NCBI RefSeq assembly: GCF_024807945.1
Contig: NZ_JANUFD010000013.1
Location: 62,001-126,000, forward strand
Direction of reading: 5' to 3'
Length of the DNA: 64,000 bases
DNA from: Pseudomonas sp. JUb42
GTDB lineage: Bacteria; Pseudomonadota; Gammaproteobacteria; Pseudomonadales; Pseudomonadaceae
Both the position numbers and the translations under genes were made by a program. Below, piece by piece: positions 1 to 7,822 of the stretch. The notes below the pieces were generated by a model, which searched no databases, had not been told where the DNA came from, and saw nothing but the letters and a program-made list of their open reading frames with translations. Numbering within the stretch: position 1 is the stretch's first letter; each line of letters opens with the position of its first letter.

Positions 1-108
1 TGCATCGTCTCGCCTACCGTCTTCGCGGATAAATCCGCTCCCACAGGGTGATGTGTATTGCCCTGATAAAAAGGTGGTGTGTCGAACAGGCACACCGCCT
101 TTTTTATT
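1..108. repeat. Left copy of a ~107-bp direct repeat (REP arm plus terminator)
   Basis: Bases 1-39 are identical to 2007-2045, and 51-108 match 2056-2113. Between them lies a short stretch that differs by small indels and substitutions. The repeat holds the second arm of a REP palindrome, intact here up to its CTCCCAC end, and a terminator hairpin. The window begins inside this copy, so the repeat may extend further left. With the right copy it brackets the ADP-ribosyltransferase cassette. No transposase or integrase is visible between the copies. Confidence 0.9.
69..107. terminator. Duplicated bidirectional terminator hairpin
   Basis: A GGTGGTGTG arm pairs with CACACCGCC around a short loop. 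It is flanked by an A-run on the left and a T-run on the right. It is the same hairpin that follows dppF at 2074-2112, so this copy stands just upstream of the ADP-ribosyltransferase gene. Confidence 0.75.
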
Positions 109-146
109 TGCGCAACTGTCAAAACTGACAGTAGATCCGCTCTGGA

Positions 147-1415
147 ATGCACCTTAGTTTGCCCGCGTTATCTCATCAGAAGCGGAAGGACAGAGTGGAT
201 AAACTGAACAGGCTTGTTATCGATCACATCGACGTTGATGTAAGAGAGCTAGTGCTCAGCCGTGGAACTATCAGCGAGCTTGATACAGTCGATGCAATCG
301 ACTATCTGCTGATTTCCAGCCAGAGCAAGGACTATGACCCCGCTCAGGGCGGTTGGGTAGCGGAGCTATATGAGGCAGGTATTTCTGTCGAGGCGCTTGA
401 GCGTGAACCTGCATTGGATCTGCGTCCATTGTTGCCTTGCTGGATTTCCAAAGAAATTATCCGGCAGCCCGGGCATTATTTTAAACGGCTCGTGGTATTT
501 GAACCGATTGATCCCGCCGAGTCTGCGGCGAAGGATGTTTGGGTTGCCTTTCAGGCATTGCGATTGTTTGCCGGTGAAAGCGCGGGTGCCGATGCGGATA
601 TCCGGGTGGCAGCTCCAGTTTTGAGTTCTTTCGCGGGAGAAGAAGACTTCTCTGTGATGTTGAGAATGATCTTCTTTGCCGCCACCAGCCTGGCAGCACG
701 AGGGCGCTGGGGGTACATCACTATCATCGTGCCTGATGAGCGCGCCGATCAGGCGAGTACCGAGTTCGCCTCGCTCAAGAGCAGTTACTTGTCACCTCCC
801 TTTGAGCCTGAACATATCAAGGCATTGGTTGCACCGATCAAGGCCCAATATGAGCATGCGCATCGGGTCGAGCGCTTGGCGCACGCGGCAGAGCTAGGTC
901 TGACGGAGCGTCAGGCTATTGCCATTTATTACTACACCGTTCAATCCTACATATTCGTTAACAGGGCGCTGCGCCAAGAGGATGTCACGGATCCTGAGTT
1001 CATGTTTTTCCAACCCTTCATAGAAGCATTGAGCTCGGGTTTGGCAGCGCTGGTTAATCATATTTCTGGTACTCGAGTGTCGCGAAATATAGCTGCTTTT
1101 CCGGGCGTAGAGGATCTCTACAAGGTTTCCAATATCGTGCGAGAGGCCGCCTATACCAGTACTACCCTGAATGAAATGCCGGTTGCCCAAGACTATAAAA
1201 TCATGCTGAAAGGACAGATTGGTAAAAGTATCGAAGTGCTGTCGCACTACCCCCAAGAAAGAGAAGTGTTGTTTGATCGCACAATGCTTCATTTGATAAG
1301 TCATATCGAAGACGTGTATTGGGAGTCGGCCCCAGGCATTCCGGCCTCATTCAGAGCAGTTACAACCGATGAAATGCTGGCCAATACATCAAATATTCAT
1401 TTTTCCTGTTTGTAA
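147..1415 (+). CDS. Predicted mono-ADP-ribosyltransferase toxin/effector (R-S-E class)
   Basis: 422 residues, no signal peptide or membrane segment. The C-terminal half (about 250-395) reads as an ADP-ribosyltransferase fold. A helical segment with YYYTVQSYIFVNRALR (261-276) is followed by a candidate NAD-binding Arg at 313 (VSR), an S-T-S-like motif YTSTT at 336-340, and GKSIEVLS (359-366) before E371-R-E373. That last piece is the ExE motif, and E373 is the expected catalytic residue. In this family ExE usually indicates arginine-specific transfer. The first ~220 residues are not recognised and may serve delivery or targeting. The start is ambiguous: ATG at 147 lacks a good ribosome site, while GTG at 195 (residue 17) follows GGAAGGA. 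G+C is well below the neighbours (25 of 60 bases at 901-960). The next gene starts 12 bases downstream. Fold call is from motifs; toxin role is inferred. Confidence 0.72.
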   Translation: MHLSLPALSHQKRKDRVDKLNRLVIDHIDVDVRELVLSRGTISELDTVDAIDYLLISSQSKDYDPAQGGWVAELYEAGISVEALEREPALDLRPLLPCWISKEIIRQPGHYFKRLVVFEPIDPAESAAKDVWVAFQALRLFAGESAGADADIRVAAPVLSSFAGEEDFSVMLRMIFFAATSLAARGRWGYITIIVPDERADQASTEFASLKSSYLSPPFEPEHIKALVAPIKAQYEHAHRVERLAHAAELGLTERQAIAIYYYTVQSYIFVNRALRQEDVTDPEFMFFQPFIEALSSGLAALVNHISGTRVSRNIAAFPGVEDLYKVSNIVREAAYTSTTLNEMPVAQDYKIMLKGQIGKSIEVLSHYPQEREVLFDRTMLHLISHIEDVYWESAPGIPASFRAVTTDEMLANTSNIHFSCL

Positions 1416-1427
1416 GAGGATGATGCC

Positions 1428-1793
1428 GTGACTGTTTTACCTCTACCTTCAAGAAAGACTGTCAAAATCATTCTCTGCCATACGCCGGATTTTTCCAGAC
1501 TAAAAGCCCTGTCAGATGAAGAGCAACAGCGCGAATTGAGCACCTTTCTTGCGGTTATCTATGCGACGGACTTTATGGCTCCGTTCGACTGGATGACAGA
1601 GTTTGCCGGAAAACATGATCAGCTTGCCGACCTGACAGTGCTGGACAAGGCCGATGCGGCGATGGTGAGAAAATTGCTGATTGCCAATCTGCGGTGTGAT
1701 CGCTTTTATACCGGGCATCTTGAGCACTTGCTGCGTTCAGGGTACCTGGAGGCGGCTCTGGATCGGTTGCGGGTTCTGTTCGCCGCACTTTGA
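1428..1793 (+). CDS. DUF6508-like small protein, candidate partner/immunity of the ADP-ribosyltransferase
   Basis: 121 residues, predicted soluble. It starts at GTG 1428 behind AAGAGGA and lies 12 bases after the upstream stop, so the two genes are almost certainly co-transcribed. The C-terminal half, with a KLLIANLRCDRFYTGHLEHLL segment spread over residues 82-102 and an ending GYLEAALDRL, resembles the DUF6508 pattern (kLLt.xvRxdRFxeGHL...G.i..iLxRL) as I remember it; I could not run a search. In toxin cassettes a small co-oriented downstream gene is often the immunity or antitoxin gene, but nothing in this sequence proves that. It could also be a chaperone or an unrelated passenger. Confidence 0.55.
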   Translation: MTVLPLPSRKTVKIILCHTPDFSRLKALSDEEQQRELSTFLAVIYATDFMAPFDWMTEFAGKHDQLADLTVLDKADAAMVRKLLIANLRCDRFYTGHLEHLLRSGYLEAALDRLRVLFAAL

Positions 1794-1825
1794 GCCAGGG
1801 GCAGGAGCGGCTTTGAGAGTCAATT

Positions 1826-1920
1826 GTGTGAGAGCGAGGCTTGCCCGCTAATACGGTTTTCAGCCACAGAGGACGCGGCGAATGTACCGGCCTATTCGCG
1901 GGCAAGCCACGCTCCCACAG
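1826..1920. repeat. REPIN (paired REP palindrome, GCTTGCCCGC type)
   Basis: The outer arms GAGCGAGGCTTGCCCGC and GCGGGCAAGCCACGCTCCCAC are inverted around a ~50-base centre. This is the typical length and shape of a Pseudomonas REP doublet. It lies directly after the DUF6508-like gene and shares its arm type with 7711-7800. Confidence 0.8.
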
Positions 1921-1959
1921 GATCTGTGTTGTCCAGCGTATATTTGAGTTGAGGCGATT

Positions 1960-2045
1960 TGTGGGAGCGAATTCATTCGCGAAGAGGCCGTTACATTCAA
2001 TGCAGTTGCATCGTCTCGCCTACCGTCTTCGCGGATAAATCCGCT
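1960..2045. repeat. REPIN with degenerate right arm (GAATTCATTCGCGAA type)
   Basis: The left arm GTGGGAGCGAATTCATTCGC is intact. The right arm GCGGATAAATCCGCT breaks off into ACCCAGG instead of the usual CCCACA. The right half belongs to the 107-bp direct repeat; the copy at 1-46 keeps the intact arm end. Confidence 0.8.
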
Positions 2046-2113
2046 ACCCAGGTTGATGTGTATTGCCCTGATAAAAAGGTGGTGTGTCGAACAGGCACAC
2101 CGCCTTTTTTATT
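2007..2113. repeat. Right copy of the ~107-bp direct repeat
   Basis: This is the partner of 1-108, in the same orientation. It ends a few bases before the dppF stop codon, so it is probably the resident dpp terminator region. The 1.9 kb between the copies holds the ADP-ribosyltransferase cassette and two REPINs. The 1794-2120 gap is fully accounted for by REPINs, this repeat and the terminator. Confidence 0.9.
2074..2112 (-). terminator. Terminator of the dpp operon
   Basis: Read on the minus strand, GGCGGTGTG pairs with CACACCACC and is followed by TTTTTATC. It sits nine bases past the dppF stop. The A/T flanks on both sides should make it work in both directions. Confidence 0.8.
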
Positions 2114-2120
2114 GCCTGTA

Positions 2121-3095
2121 TTACGCCGCGACAAACTGCTCGGCGTGGTGGCAAGCCACCTGGCGATTATCGATCAGGCGCAGTTCCGGCAGTTCGTTCA
2201 CGCAGCGCTCGGTCGCGTAGGGGCAGCGCTTATGGAAGGCGCAGCCGGTTGGCGGGTTGAGCGGGTTGGGCAGCTCGCCGACGATCTTGATCTTCGGCTT
2301 GAGCGGGTCCGGGTGAATGGTCGGGGTCGCCGACAGCAAGGCCTGGGTGTAAGGGTGCAGCGGACGGTTGTAGATCTCTTCCTTGGGACCCATTTCCGCC
2401 GGGCGGCCGAGGTACATCACCAACACCGTATCGGCGACGTGACGCACCACCGACAGGTTGTGGGAGATGAACACGTAGGCGGTCTGGAACTGCTGCTGCA
2501 AGTCCATGAACAGGTTCAACACCTGAGCCTGGATGGACACGTCCAGTGCCGAAGTCGGTTCGTCCGCCACCAGCACCTTGGGTTGCAGCATCATGGCCCG
2601 GGCCAGGGCGATCCGCTGGCGCTGACCACCGGAAAACATGTGCGGGTAACGATGGTAGTGCTCAGGACGCAGACCGACCTGAGCCATCATTGCCTGAACC
2701 TTTTCCCGACGTTCTTCCTTGGACAGGTTGGTGTTGATCAGCAGGGGCTCGCCCAACTGGTCACCGATTTTCTGCCGCGGGTTGAGCGAAGCGTAAGGGC
2801 TCTGGAACACCATCTGCACGTCGCGGCGCAGTTGCTTGCGCTCGGCCTTGCTGGCGCCAGTGACTTCCTGTCCGGCGATCTTCAGCGAGCCGGATGACGG
2901 CTCTTCGATCAGGGTCAGGGCCCGGGCCAGGGTCGACTTGCCGCAGCCGGATTCACCGACCACAGCCAGCGTCTTGCCGGCTTCCAGTTCGAACGACACA
3001 CCGTTGAGGGCGCGCACCAGGGCGTGGCCCTTGAACATGCCACGGGAGACTTCGTAGTGACGGGTAAGGTCGCGGGCGGTAAGAACGACGCTCAT
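2121..3095 (-). CDS. dppF: Dipeptide ABC transporter, ATP-binding subunit DppF
   Basis: 324 residues. One of the two cytoplasmic ATPases that power dipeptide import through DppBC. Walker A GESGCGKST is at 47-55, the signature FSGGQ at 154-158 and Walker B VLVADEP at 174-180. The C-terminal Cys-rich segment GCAFHKRCPYATERC is typical of the oligo/dipeptide ATPase family. The start overlaps the dppD stop, so translation is coupled. It is the last gene of the operon and is followed by a hairpin terminator. Family length and order agree with P. aeruginosa dppBCDF. Confidence 0.93.
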   Translation of the reverse strand: MSVVLTARDLTRHYEVSRGMFKGHALVRALNGVSFELEAGKTLAVVGESGCGKSTLARALTLIEEPSSGSLKIAGQEVTGASKAERKQLRRDVQMVFQSPYASLNPRQKIGDQLGEPLLINTNLSKEERREKVQAMMAQVGLRPEHYHRYPHMFSGGQRQRIALARAMMLQPKVLVADEPTSALDVSIQAQVLNLFMDLQQQFQTAYVFISHNLSVVRHVADTVLVMYLGRPAEMGPKEEIYNRPLHPYTQALLSATPTIHPDPLKPKIKIVGELPNPLNPPTGCAFHKRCPYATERCVNELPELRLIDNRQVACHHAEQFVAA

Positions 3096-4063
3096 TACGC
3101 CACCTCCTGATTCAACGGATAGAAACAGCGTGCGAGGCTATGGGCTTTCGGGTCCAGGCCTGGGCGCTGGGTGCGGCAGTTGTCCTGCACGTACGGGCAG
3201 CGCGGCGACAGCAGGCAACCTTGTGGGCGGTCATAGCGACCGGGGACCATGCCTGGCAATGTCGCCAGACGCTCGGCGCCCATGCTGTGCTCGGGAATCG
3301 CTGCCAGCAAGGCTTCGGCGTAAGGGTGCGCGGGGATGTCGAACAGCTCGGGGACCTGACCGACTTCCACCGCTTGCCCGGCGTACATCACGCAGACGCG
3401 CTGAGCGGTCTCGGCGACGACAGCGAGGTCGTGGGTGATCAGCACCAGTGCCATGTTCTGTTCTTTCTGCAGGCTCAGCAGCAGCTCCATGATCTGCGCC
3501 TGAATGGTCACGTCCAGGGCCGTGGTCGGCTCGTCGGCGATCAGCAGCTTGGGCTCACCGGCAATGGCCATGGCGATTGCAACGCGCTGGCTCATGCCGC
3601 CGGACAACTGGTGCGGGTAGGCATTGAGACGTTGGGCGGCGCCGGGGATTTCGACTTTTTCCAGCAGCTCGAGGGCACGTTGACGCGCCGCCTTGCCGGA
3701 CAGATTGAGGTGCTGGCGCAGCACTTCTTCGATCTGGAAACCGACGGTGTAGCTGGGGTTGAGCGCGGTCATCGGGTCCTGGAACACCATGGCCAGGTCC
3801 TTGCCGACGATGCGGCGACGCTGGCGATTGCTCAGCTTGAGCAGTTCCTGGCCGTCGAAGTTGACCGAGTCGGCGGTGATGATGCCGGGGTGATCGATCA
3901 GGCCCATCAGCGCCATCATGGTCACCGATTTGCCGGAACCCGATTCGCCGACGATGGCCAGGACTTCGCCCTTTTCCACTTCCAGGGACAGGCCGTCGAC
4001 AACAGGAACGGCGTTGCTGTCGCCGAAGCGGACATTGAGATTCTTGATGCTTAAAAGTGACAT
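3095..4063 (-). CDS. dppD: Dipeptide ABC transporter, ATP-binding subunit DppD
   Basis: 322 residues from the ATG at 4063, chosen because AGGAGG lies just upstream; an in-frame extension to 4108 runs back into dppC and has no ribosome site. Walker A GESGSGKS is at 39-46, LSGGM at 153-157 and Walker B LLIADEP at 173-179. The C-terminal oligopeptide-transporter Cys motif (SPRCPYVQDNC) is present. It pairs with DppF as the heterodimeric motor for DppB/DppC. It lies 11 bases after dppC and overlaps dppF by one base. Confidence 0.93.
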   Translation of the reverse strand: MSLLSIKNLNVRFGDSNAVPVVDGLSLEVEKGEVLAIVGESGSGKSVTMMALMGLIDHPGIITADSVNFDGQELLKLSNRQRRRIVGKDLAMVFQDPMTALNPSYTVGFQIEEVLRQHLNLSGKAARQRALELLEKVEIPGAAQRLNAYPHQLSGGMSQRVAIAMAIAGEPKLLIADEPTTALDVTIQAQIMELLLSLQKEQNMALVLITHDLAVVAETAQRVCVMYAGQAVEVGQVPELFDIPAHPYAEALLAAIPEHSMGAERLATLPGMVPGRYDRPQGCLLSPRCPYVQDNCRTQRPGLDPKAHSLARCFYPLNQEVA

Positions 4064-4073
4064 GTGAACCTCC

Positions 4074-4985
4074 TCAGGCGGCGTTCTTGAGTTTCGGGTC
4101 CAGCGCATCGCGCAGGCCGTCGCCCATCAGGTTGATTGCCAGCACGCTGAGCAAGATGGTCAGGCCGGGCAGGCTCACCACCCACCAGGCGCGTTCGATG
4201 TAGTCCCGCGCCGAGGCGAGCATGGTGCCCCACTCGGGCGTTGGCGGTTGCACGCCCAGACCGAGGAAGCCCAGTGCAGCGGCATCGAGGATTGCCGAGG
4301 AGAAACTCAGGGTCGCTTGAACGATCAGCGGCGCCATGCAGTTGGGCAGCACGGTGATGAACATCAGGCGTGGCAGAGTGGCACCGGCCAGACGGGCGGC
4401 GGTCACGTAGTCGCGGTTCAGTTCACCCATCACGGCGGCCCGGGTCAGGCGCACGTAGGACGGCAGCGAGACGATGGCGATGGCGATCACGGTGTTGATC
4501 AGGCCTGGGCCGAGGATGGCGACAATGGCGACGGCCAGCAGCAGCGACGGCAGGGCCAGCATGATGTCCATCAGGCGCATGATCGAGGGGCCCAGAATGC
4601 GCGGGAAGAACCCGGCGAGCAGGCCCATGAAGATGCCCGGAATCAGCGACATCACCACCGAGGACAGGCCGATCAGCAGCGACAGGCGCGAACCCTGGAT
4701 CAGGCGCGACAGCAGGTCGCGACCCAGCTCGTCGGTGCCGAGCAGAAAGCGCATCTGCCCGCCTTCGAGCCAGGCTGGCGGCGTCAGCAGGAAGTCGCGG
4801 AACTGCTCGCTGGGATCATGGGGTGCAACCCACGGCGCGAACAAGGCGCAGAAGATGATCAACAGCATGAATGCGAGGCCCGCGACGGCGCCTTTGTTCT
4901 TGGCAAAGGCTTGCCAGAACTCTTTGTACGGGGATGGATACAGCAGGCTTTGATCGACTGCTGCCACAGGAGTAGGTGTGCTCAT
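4074..4985 (-). CDS. dppC: Dipeptide ABC transporter permease DppC
   Basis: 303 residues with an N-terminal cytoplasmic stretch, a first membrane helix near 35-55, and a transport domain with about five more helices. The EAA loop, which contacts the ATPase, is visible as DAAALGFLGLGVQPPTPEWG in the last third. With DppB it forms the inner-membrane channel for dipeptides. It starts 10 bases after dppB and ends 10 bases before dppD. Confidence 0.92.
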   Translation of the reverse strand: MSTPTPVAAVDQSLLYPSPYKEFWQAFAKNKGAVAGLAFMLLIIFCALFAPWVAPHDPSEQFRDFLLTPPAWLEGGQMRFLLGTDELGRDLLSRLIQGSRLSLLIGLSSVVMSLIPGIFMGLLAGFFPRILGPSIMRLMDIMLALPSLLLAVAIVAILGPGLINTVIAIAIVSLPSYVRLTRAAVMGELNRDYVTAARLAGATLPRLMFITVLPNCMAPLIVQATLSFSSAILDAAALGFLGLGVQPPTPEWGTMLASARDYIERAWWVVSLPGLTILLSVLAINLMGDGLRDALDPKLKNAA

Positions 4986-4995
4986 GGTCGTGGTC

Positions 4996-6006
4996 TCAGC
5001 GCTGATGACGGATGCGTGGGTTGGCCAGGCCGTAGAGGATATCCACGACGAAGTTGACCAGGATCACCAGGCAGGCGATCAGCAGAATGCCGTTCTGTAC
5101 GACAGGGTAGTCACGGGCGCCGATAGCCTCGATCAGCCACTTGCCGATACCCGGCCAGGAGAAGATCGTTTCGGTCAGCACCGCACCGGCCAGCAGCGTG
5201 CCGACCTGCAGGCCGAACACCGTCAGTACCGGGATCAGCGCGTTGCGCAGGCCGTGGACGAATACCACGCGCGCAGGCGACAGGCCCTTGGCCCGTGCGG
5301 TACGCACATAGTCTTCGCGCAGCACTTCGAGCATCGAGGAGCGGGTCATCCGGGCGATTACAGCCAGCGGGATGGTGCCCAGCACGATGGCCGGCAGGAT
5401 CAGGTGATGCAGGGCATCGAGGAACGAGCCTTGCTCATCGCTGAGCAGGGTGTCGATCAGCATGAAACCGGTGCGCGGCGGGATGTCGTAGAGCAGGTCG
5501 ATCCGCCCCGAGACCGGCGTCCAGCCCAGGGACACTGAGAAGAACATGATCAGGATCAGGCCCCACCAGAAGATCGGCATCGAGTATCCCGCAAGCGAGA
5601 TACCCATGACCCCATGGTCGAACAGGGATCCTCGCTTGAGTGCCGCGATCACCCCGGCCAGCAGCCCCAGGATGCCAGCGAATATCAGGGCGGCAATCGA
5701 CAGTTCCAGCGTGGCCGGAAACAGCGATGTGAACTCGCTCCACACGCTTTCGCGGGTGCGCAGGGACTCGCCGAGATCGCCATGGGCGAGCTTGCCGACG
5801 TAGTCGATATATTGCGCATACAGGGGCTTGTTCAGGCCAAGACGTTCCATGGCTTGGGCGTGCATTACGGGGTCTACCCGGCGTTCGCCCATCATGACTT
5901 CGACCGGGTCACCTGGAATCAGGCGAATCAGGGCGAAGGTCAGCAGGGTGATGCCGAAGAAGGTGGGTATCAACAACCCCACCCGGCGGGCAATAAAACT
6001 CAACAT
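4996..6006 (-). CDS. dppB: Dipeptide ABC transporter permease DppB
   Basis: 336 residues. The first helix (about 9-30) with ITLLTFALIRLIPGDP is the classic DppB/OppB N-terminus. A large periplasmic loop and five further helices follow, with the ETIFSWPGIGKW segment of the permease signature. It is the partner of DppC. A 75-base gap with a stem-loop separates it from the upstream binding-protein gene, an arrangement that commonly lets the binding protein be made in excess. Confidence 0.93.
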   Translation of the reverse strand: MLSFIARRVGLLIPTFFGITLLTFALIRLIPGDPVEVMMGERRVDPVMHAQAMERLGLNKPLYAQYIDYVGKLAHGDLGESLRTRESVWSEFTSLFPATLELSIAALIFAGILGLLAGVIAALKRGSLFDHGVMGISLAGYSMPIFWWGLILIMFFSVSLGWTPVSGRIDLLYDIPPRTGFMLIDTLLSDEQGSFLDALHHLILPAIVLGTIPLAVIARMTRSSMLEVLREDYVRTARAKGLSPARVVFVHGLRNALIPVLTVFGLQVGTLLAGAVLTETIFSWPGIGKWLIEAIGARDYPVVQNGILLIACLVILVNFVVDILYGLANPRIRHQR

Positions 6007-6039
6007 CTTCTGGTGTACCTCATCAGCCGGTTAGGCATA

Positions 6040-6070
6040 CCCGTCGTCTCTCGGATTGATCGACGACGGG
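6040..6070 (-). promoter_or_regulatory. Intercistronic stem-loop between dppA and dppB
   Basis: CCCGTCGTC (6040-6048) pairs perfectly with GACGACGGG (6062-6070). There is no T-run on the minus-strand exit side. It is therefore more likely a leaky attenuator or 3'-end stabiliser for the binding-protein mRNA than a full terminator. Confidence 0.5.
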
Positions 6071-6081
6071 CGTTTCTTCTT

Positions 6082-7677
6082 TTACTTCACGCCGGTAGTG
6101 GTGAAGTTGTTATTGGTCAGGGGACTAATGTGATAGCCCTCGACGTTCTTGCGCATTGCAGTGAACAGCTTGGGGTAAGCCAGGCTGATCCACGGTTGCT
6201 CCTGGTTGAACACTTGCTGGGCCTTCTGGTAAAGCGCGGCGCGCTCTGCCGGATCGGTCTTGGCCCGTGCTGCGCTGATGGCGTCTTCGAACGCCTTGTT
6301 GCACCAGCGAGCGTAGTTCTCACCGTTCTTCGCTGCATCACAGCTCAGGTTCGGTGTGACGAAATTGTCCGGGTCGCCGTTGTCGCCGGCCCAGCCTGCA
6401 AAGACCATGTCGTGCTCGCCGTTCTTGGCGCGCTTGAGCATTTCGCCCCATTCCATGACGCGAATATCTACCTTGATACCCACTTGCGCCAGATCCGACT
6501 GCAACATCTGTGCCCCCAGCATCGGGTTGGGGTTGGTCACGGCCCCGCCATTGCGGGCGAACAGGGTAAACACCGTGCCTTCAGGCACTCCAGCGGCCTT
6601 GAGCAGGGCACGGGCCTTGGCCGGGTCGTGGGCAGCGTTCTTGATCGATGTGTCATAGCCCAGCATGGTCGGCGGGTACGGCCCGACACCTTCGGTCGCC
6701 TTGCCTTCGCCGAACAGCGCCTTGATATAGGCCTGCTTGTCGAACGCCAGGTTGATCGCCTGACGCACCCGCGCATCGCCCAGGTACTTGTGCGAGGTGT
6801 TGAGGGCGACATAGCTGGTCATCATGGCTTCCATCTCGTCGAGCTTGAGATTGGGATCCTTCTTGATGCTGTCGATATCGTCAGGTTTTGGGTAGAGGGC
6901 GACCTGGCACTCGTTGGCCTTGAGTTTTTGCAGGCGCGTATTGTTGTCGAGCGTGATGGCAAAAACCAGTACTTCGCTCGGAACCGGGCCCTTCCAGTAA
7001 TCGGGGTTGGCTTTATAGCGGACCTGCGCATCCTTGGCATAGCGCGTCAGGATGAACGGGCCGGTGCCGACGGGTCTGCTGTTCAACTCGGCGGTTTTGC
7101 CGCTTTTAAGCAACTGGTCACCGTACTCGGCCGAGTAGATCGAGGTGAAGGGCATGGCCAGGTCGCGCAGGAACGGCGACTCGGGACGCGACAGGGTGAA
7201 CTTGACGGTGTAGTCGTCGACCTTGTCGACGCCCTTGAGCAGGTTGTTGAAGTCCATGCTCTCGAAATAGGGGAAGCCGGTCAGGGACTTGTCATGCCAC
7301 GGATGCTTGGGGTCCATCTGGCGATGGAAGCTCCACAGCACGTCATCGGCATTCATGTCACGGGTCGGCTTGAAGCCATCGATGGTCTGGAACTTGACCC
7401 CGTGGCGCAGCTTGAAGGTGTAGGTCAGGCCGTCCGGGCTGATCTCCCAGCTTTCGGCCAGGCCCGGCACGGTGTCGGTGGTGCCGGGTTTGAACGCGAC
7501 CAGACGCTCGAGAATGGTTTCCGCCGAGGCATCGGCCGTTACCGCAGTGGTGTACTGGACGATATCGAAGCCTTCAGGGCTCGCTTCGGTGCAGACCACC
7601 AGGGGCTTGGCCGACACGCCGACTGCGACGCTGAACAAGGCCAGGGCAATCGAGTTGCGCAGTGAGATCAGTTTCAA
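6082..7677 (-). CDS. dppA: Dipeptide-binding periplasmic protein DppA (copy next to dppB)
   Basis: 531 residues of the SBP family 5 type. A Sec signal peptide (about 1-23, ending VGVSA-KP) is followed by LVVCTEASPEGFD, the opening strand shared by all four binding proteins in this locus. The family-5 segment YTFKLRHGVKFQ and a C-terminal WAGDNGDPDNF motif are present. It delivers di- or oligopeptides to DppBCDF. Its position between opdP and dppB corresponds to dppA4 (PA4502) in P. aeruginosa as I recall that locus. Peptide preference cannot be read from the sequence. Confidence 0.9.
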   Translation of the reverse strand: MKLISLRNSIALALFSVAVGVSAKPLVVCTEASPEGFDIVQYTTAVTADASAETILERLVAFKPGTTDTVPGLAESWEISPDGLTYTFKLRHGVKFQTIDGFKPTRDMNADDVLWSFHRQMDPKHPWHDKSLTGFPYFESMDFNNLLKGVDKVDDYTVKFTLSRPESPFLRDLAMPFTSIYSAEYGDQLLKSGKTAELNSRPVGTGPFILTRYAKDAQVRYKANPDYWKGPVPSEVLVFAITLDNNTRLQKLKANECQVALYPKPDDIDSIKKDPNLKLDEMEAMMTSYVALNTSHKYLGDARVRQAINLAFDKQAYIKALFGEGKATEGVGPYPPTMLGYDTSIKNAAHDPAKARALLKAAGVPEGTVFTLFARNGGAVTNPNPMLGAQMLQSDLAQVGIKVDIRVMEWGEMLKRAKNGEHDMVFAGWAGDNGDPDNFVTPNLSCDAAKNGENYARWCNKAFEDAISAARAKTDPAERAALYQKAQQVFNQEQPWISLAYPKLFTAMRKNVEGYHISPLTNNNFTTTGVK

Positions 7678-7710
7678 AATAAACCCTCCATCAGAGACCT
7701 GTAGGAGACC

Positions 7711-7800
7711 TGTGGGAGCGTGGCTTGCCCGCGATGAACGATAACGCGGTACATCTGAAGTACTGCGCTGACTTCATCGCGGGCAAGCCTCGCTCCCACA
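7711..7800. repeat. REPIN (GCTTGCCCGC type)
   Basis: The arms GTGGGAGCGTGGCTTGCCCGC and GCGGGCAAGCCTCGCTCCCAC are inverted around a ~48-base centre. It fills most of the gap between the porin gene and dppA. Confidence 0.85.
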
Positions 7801-7822
7801 AATCCACATCCAATTCAGTTCA

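Noticed and set aside
5614..7665. A 683-codon open frame on the plus strand opposite dppA and dppB
   Set aside because: It is antisense to two clear transporter genes, has low-complexity His/Gln/Arg-rich sequence, and arises from the high third-position G+C of the real genes.
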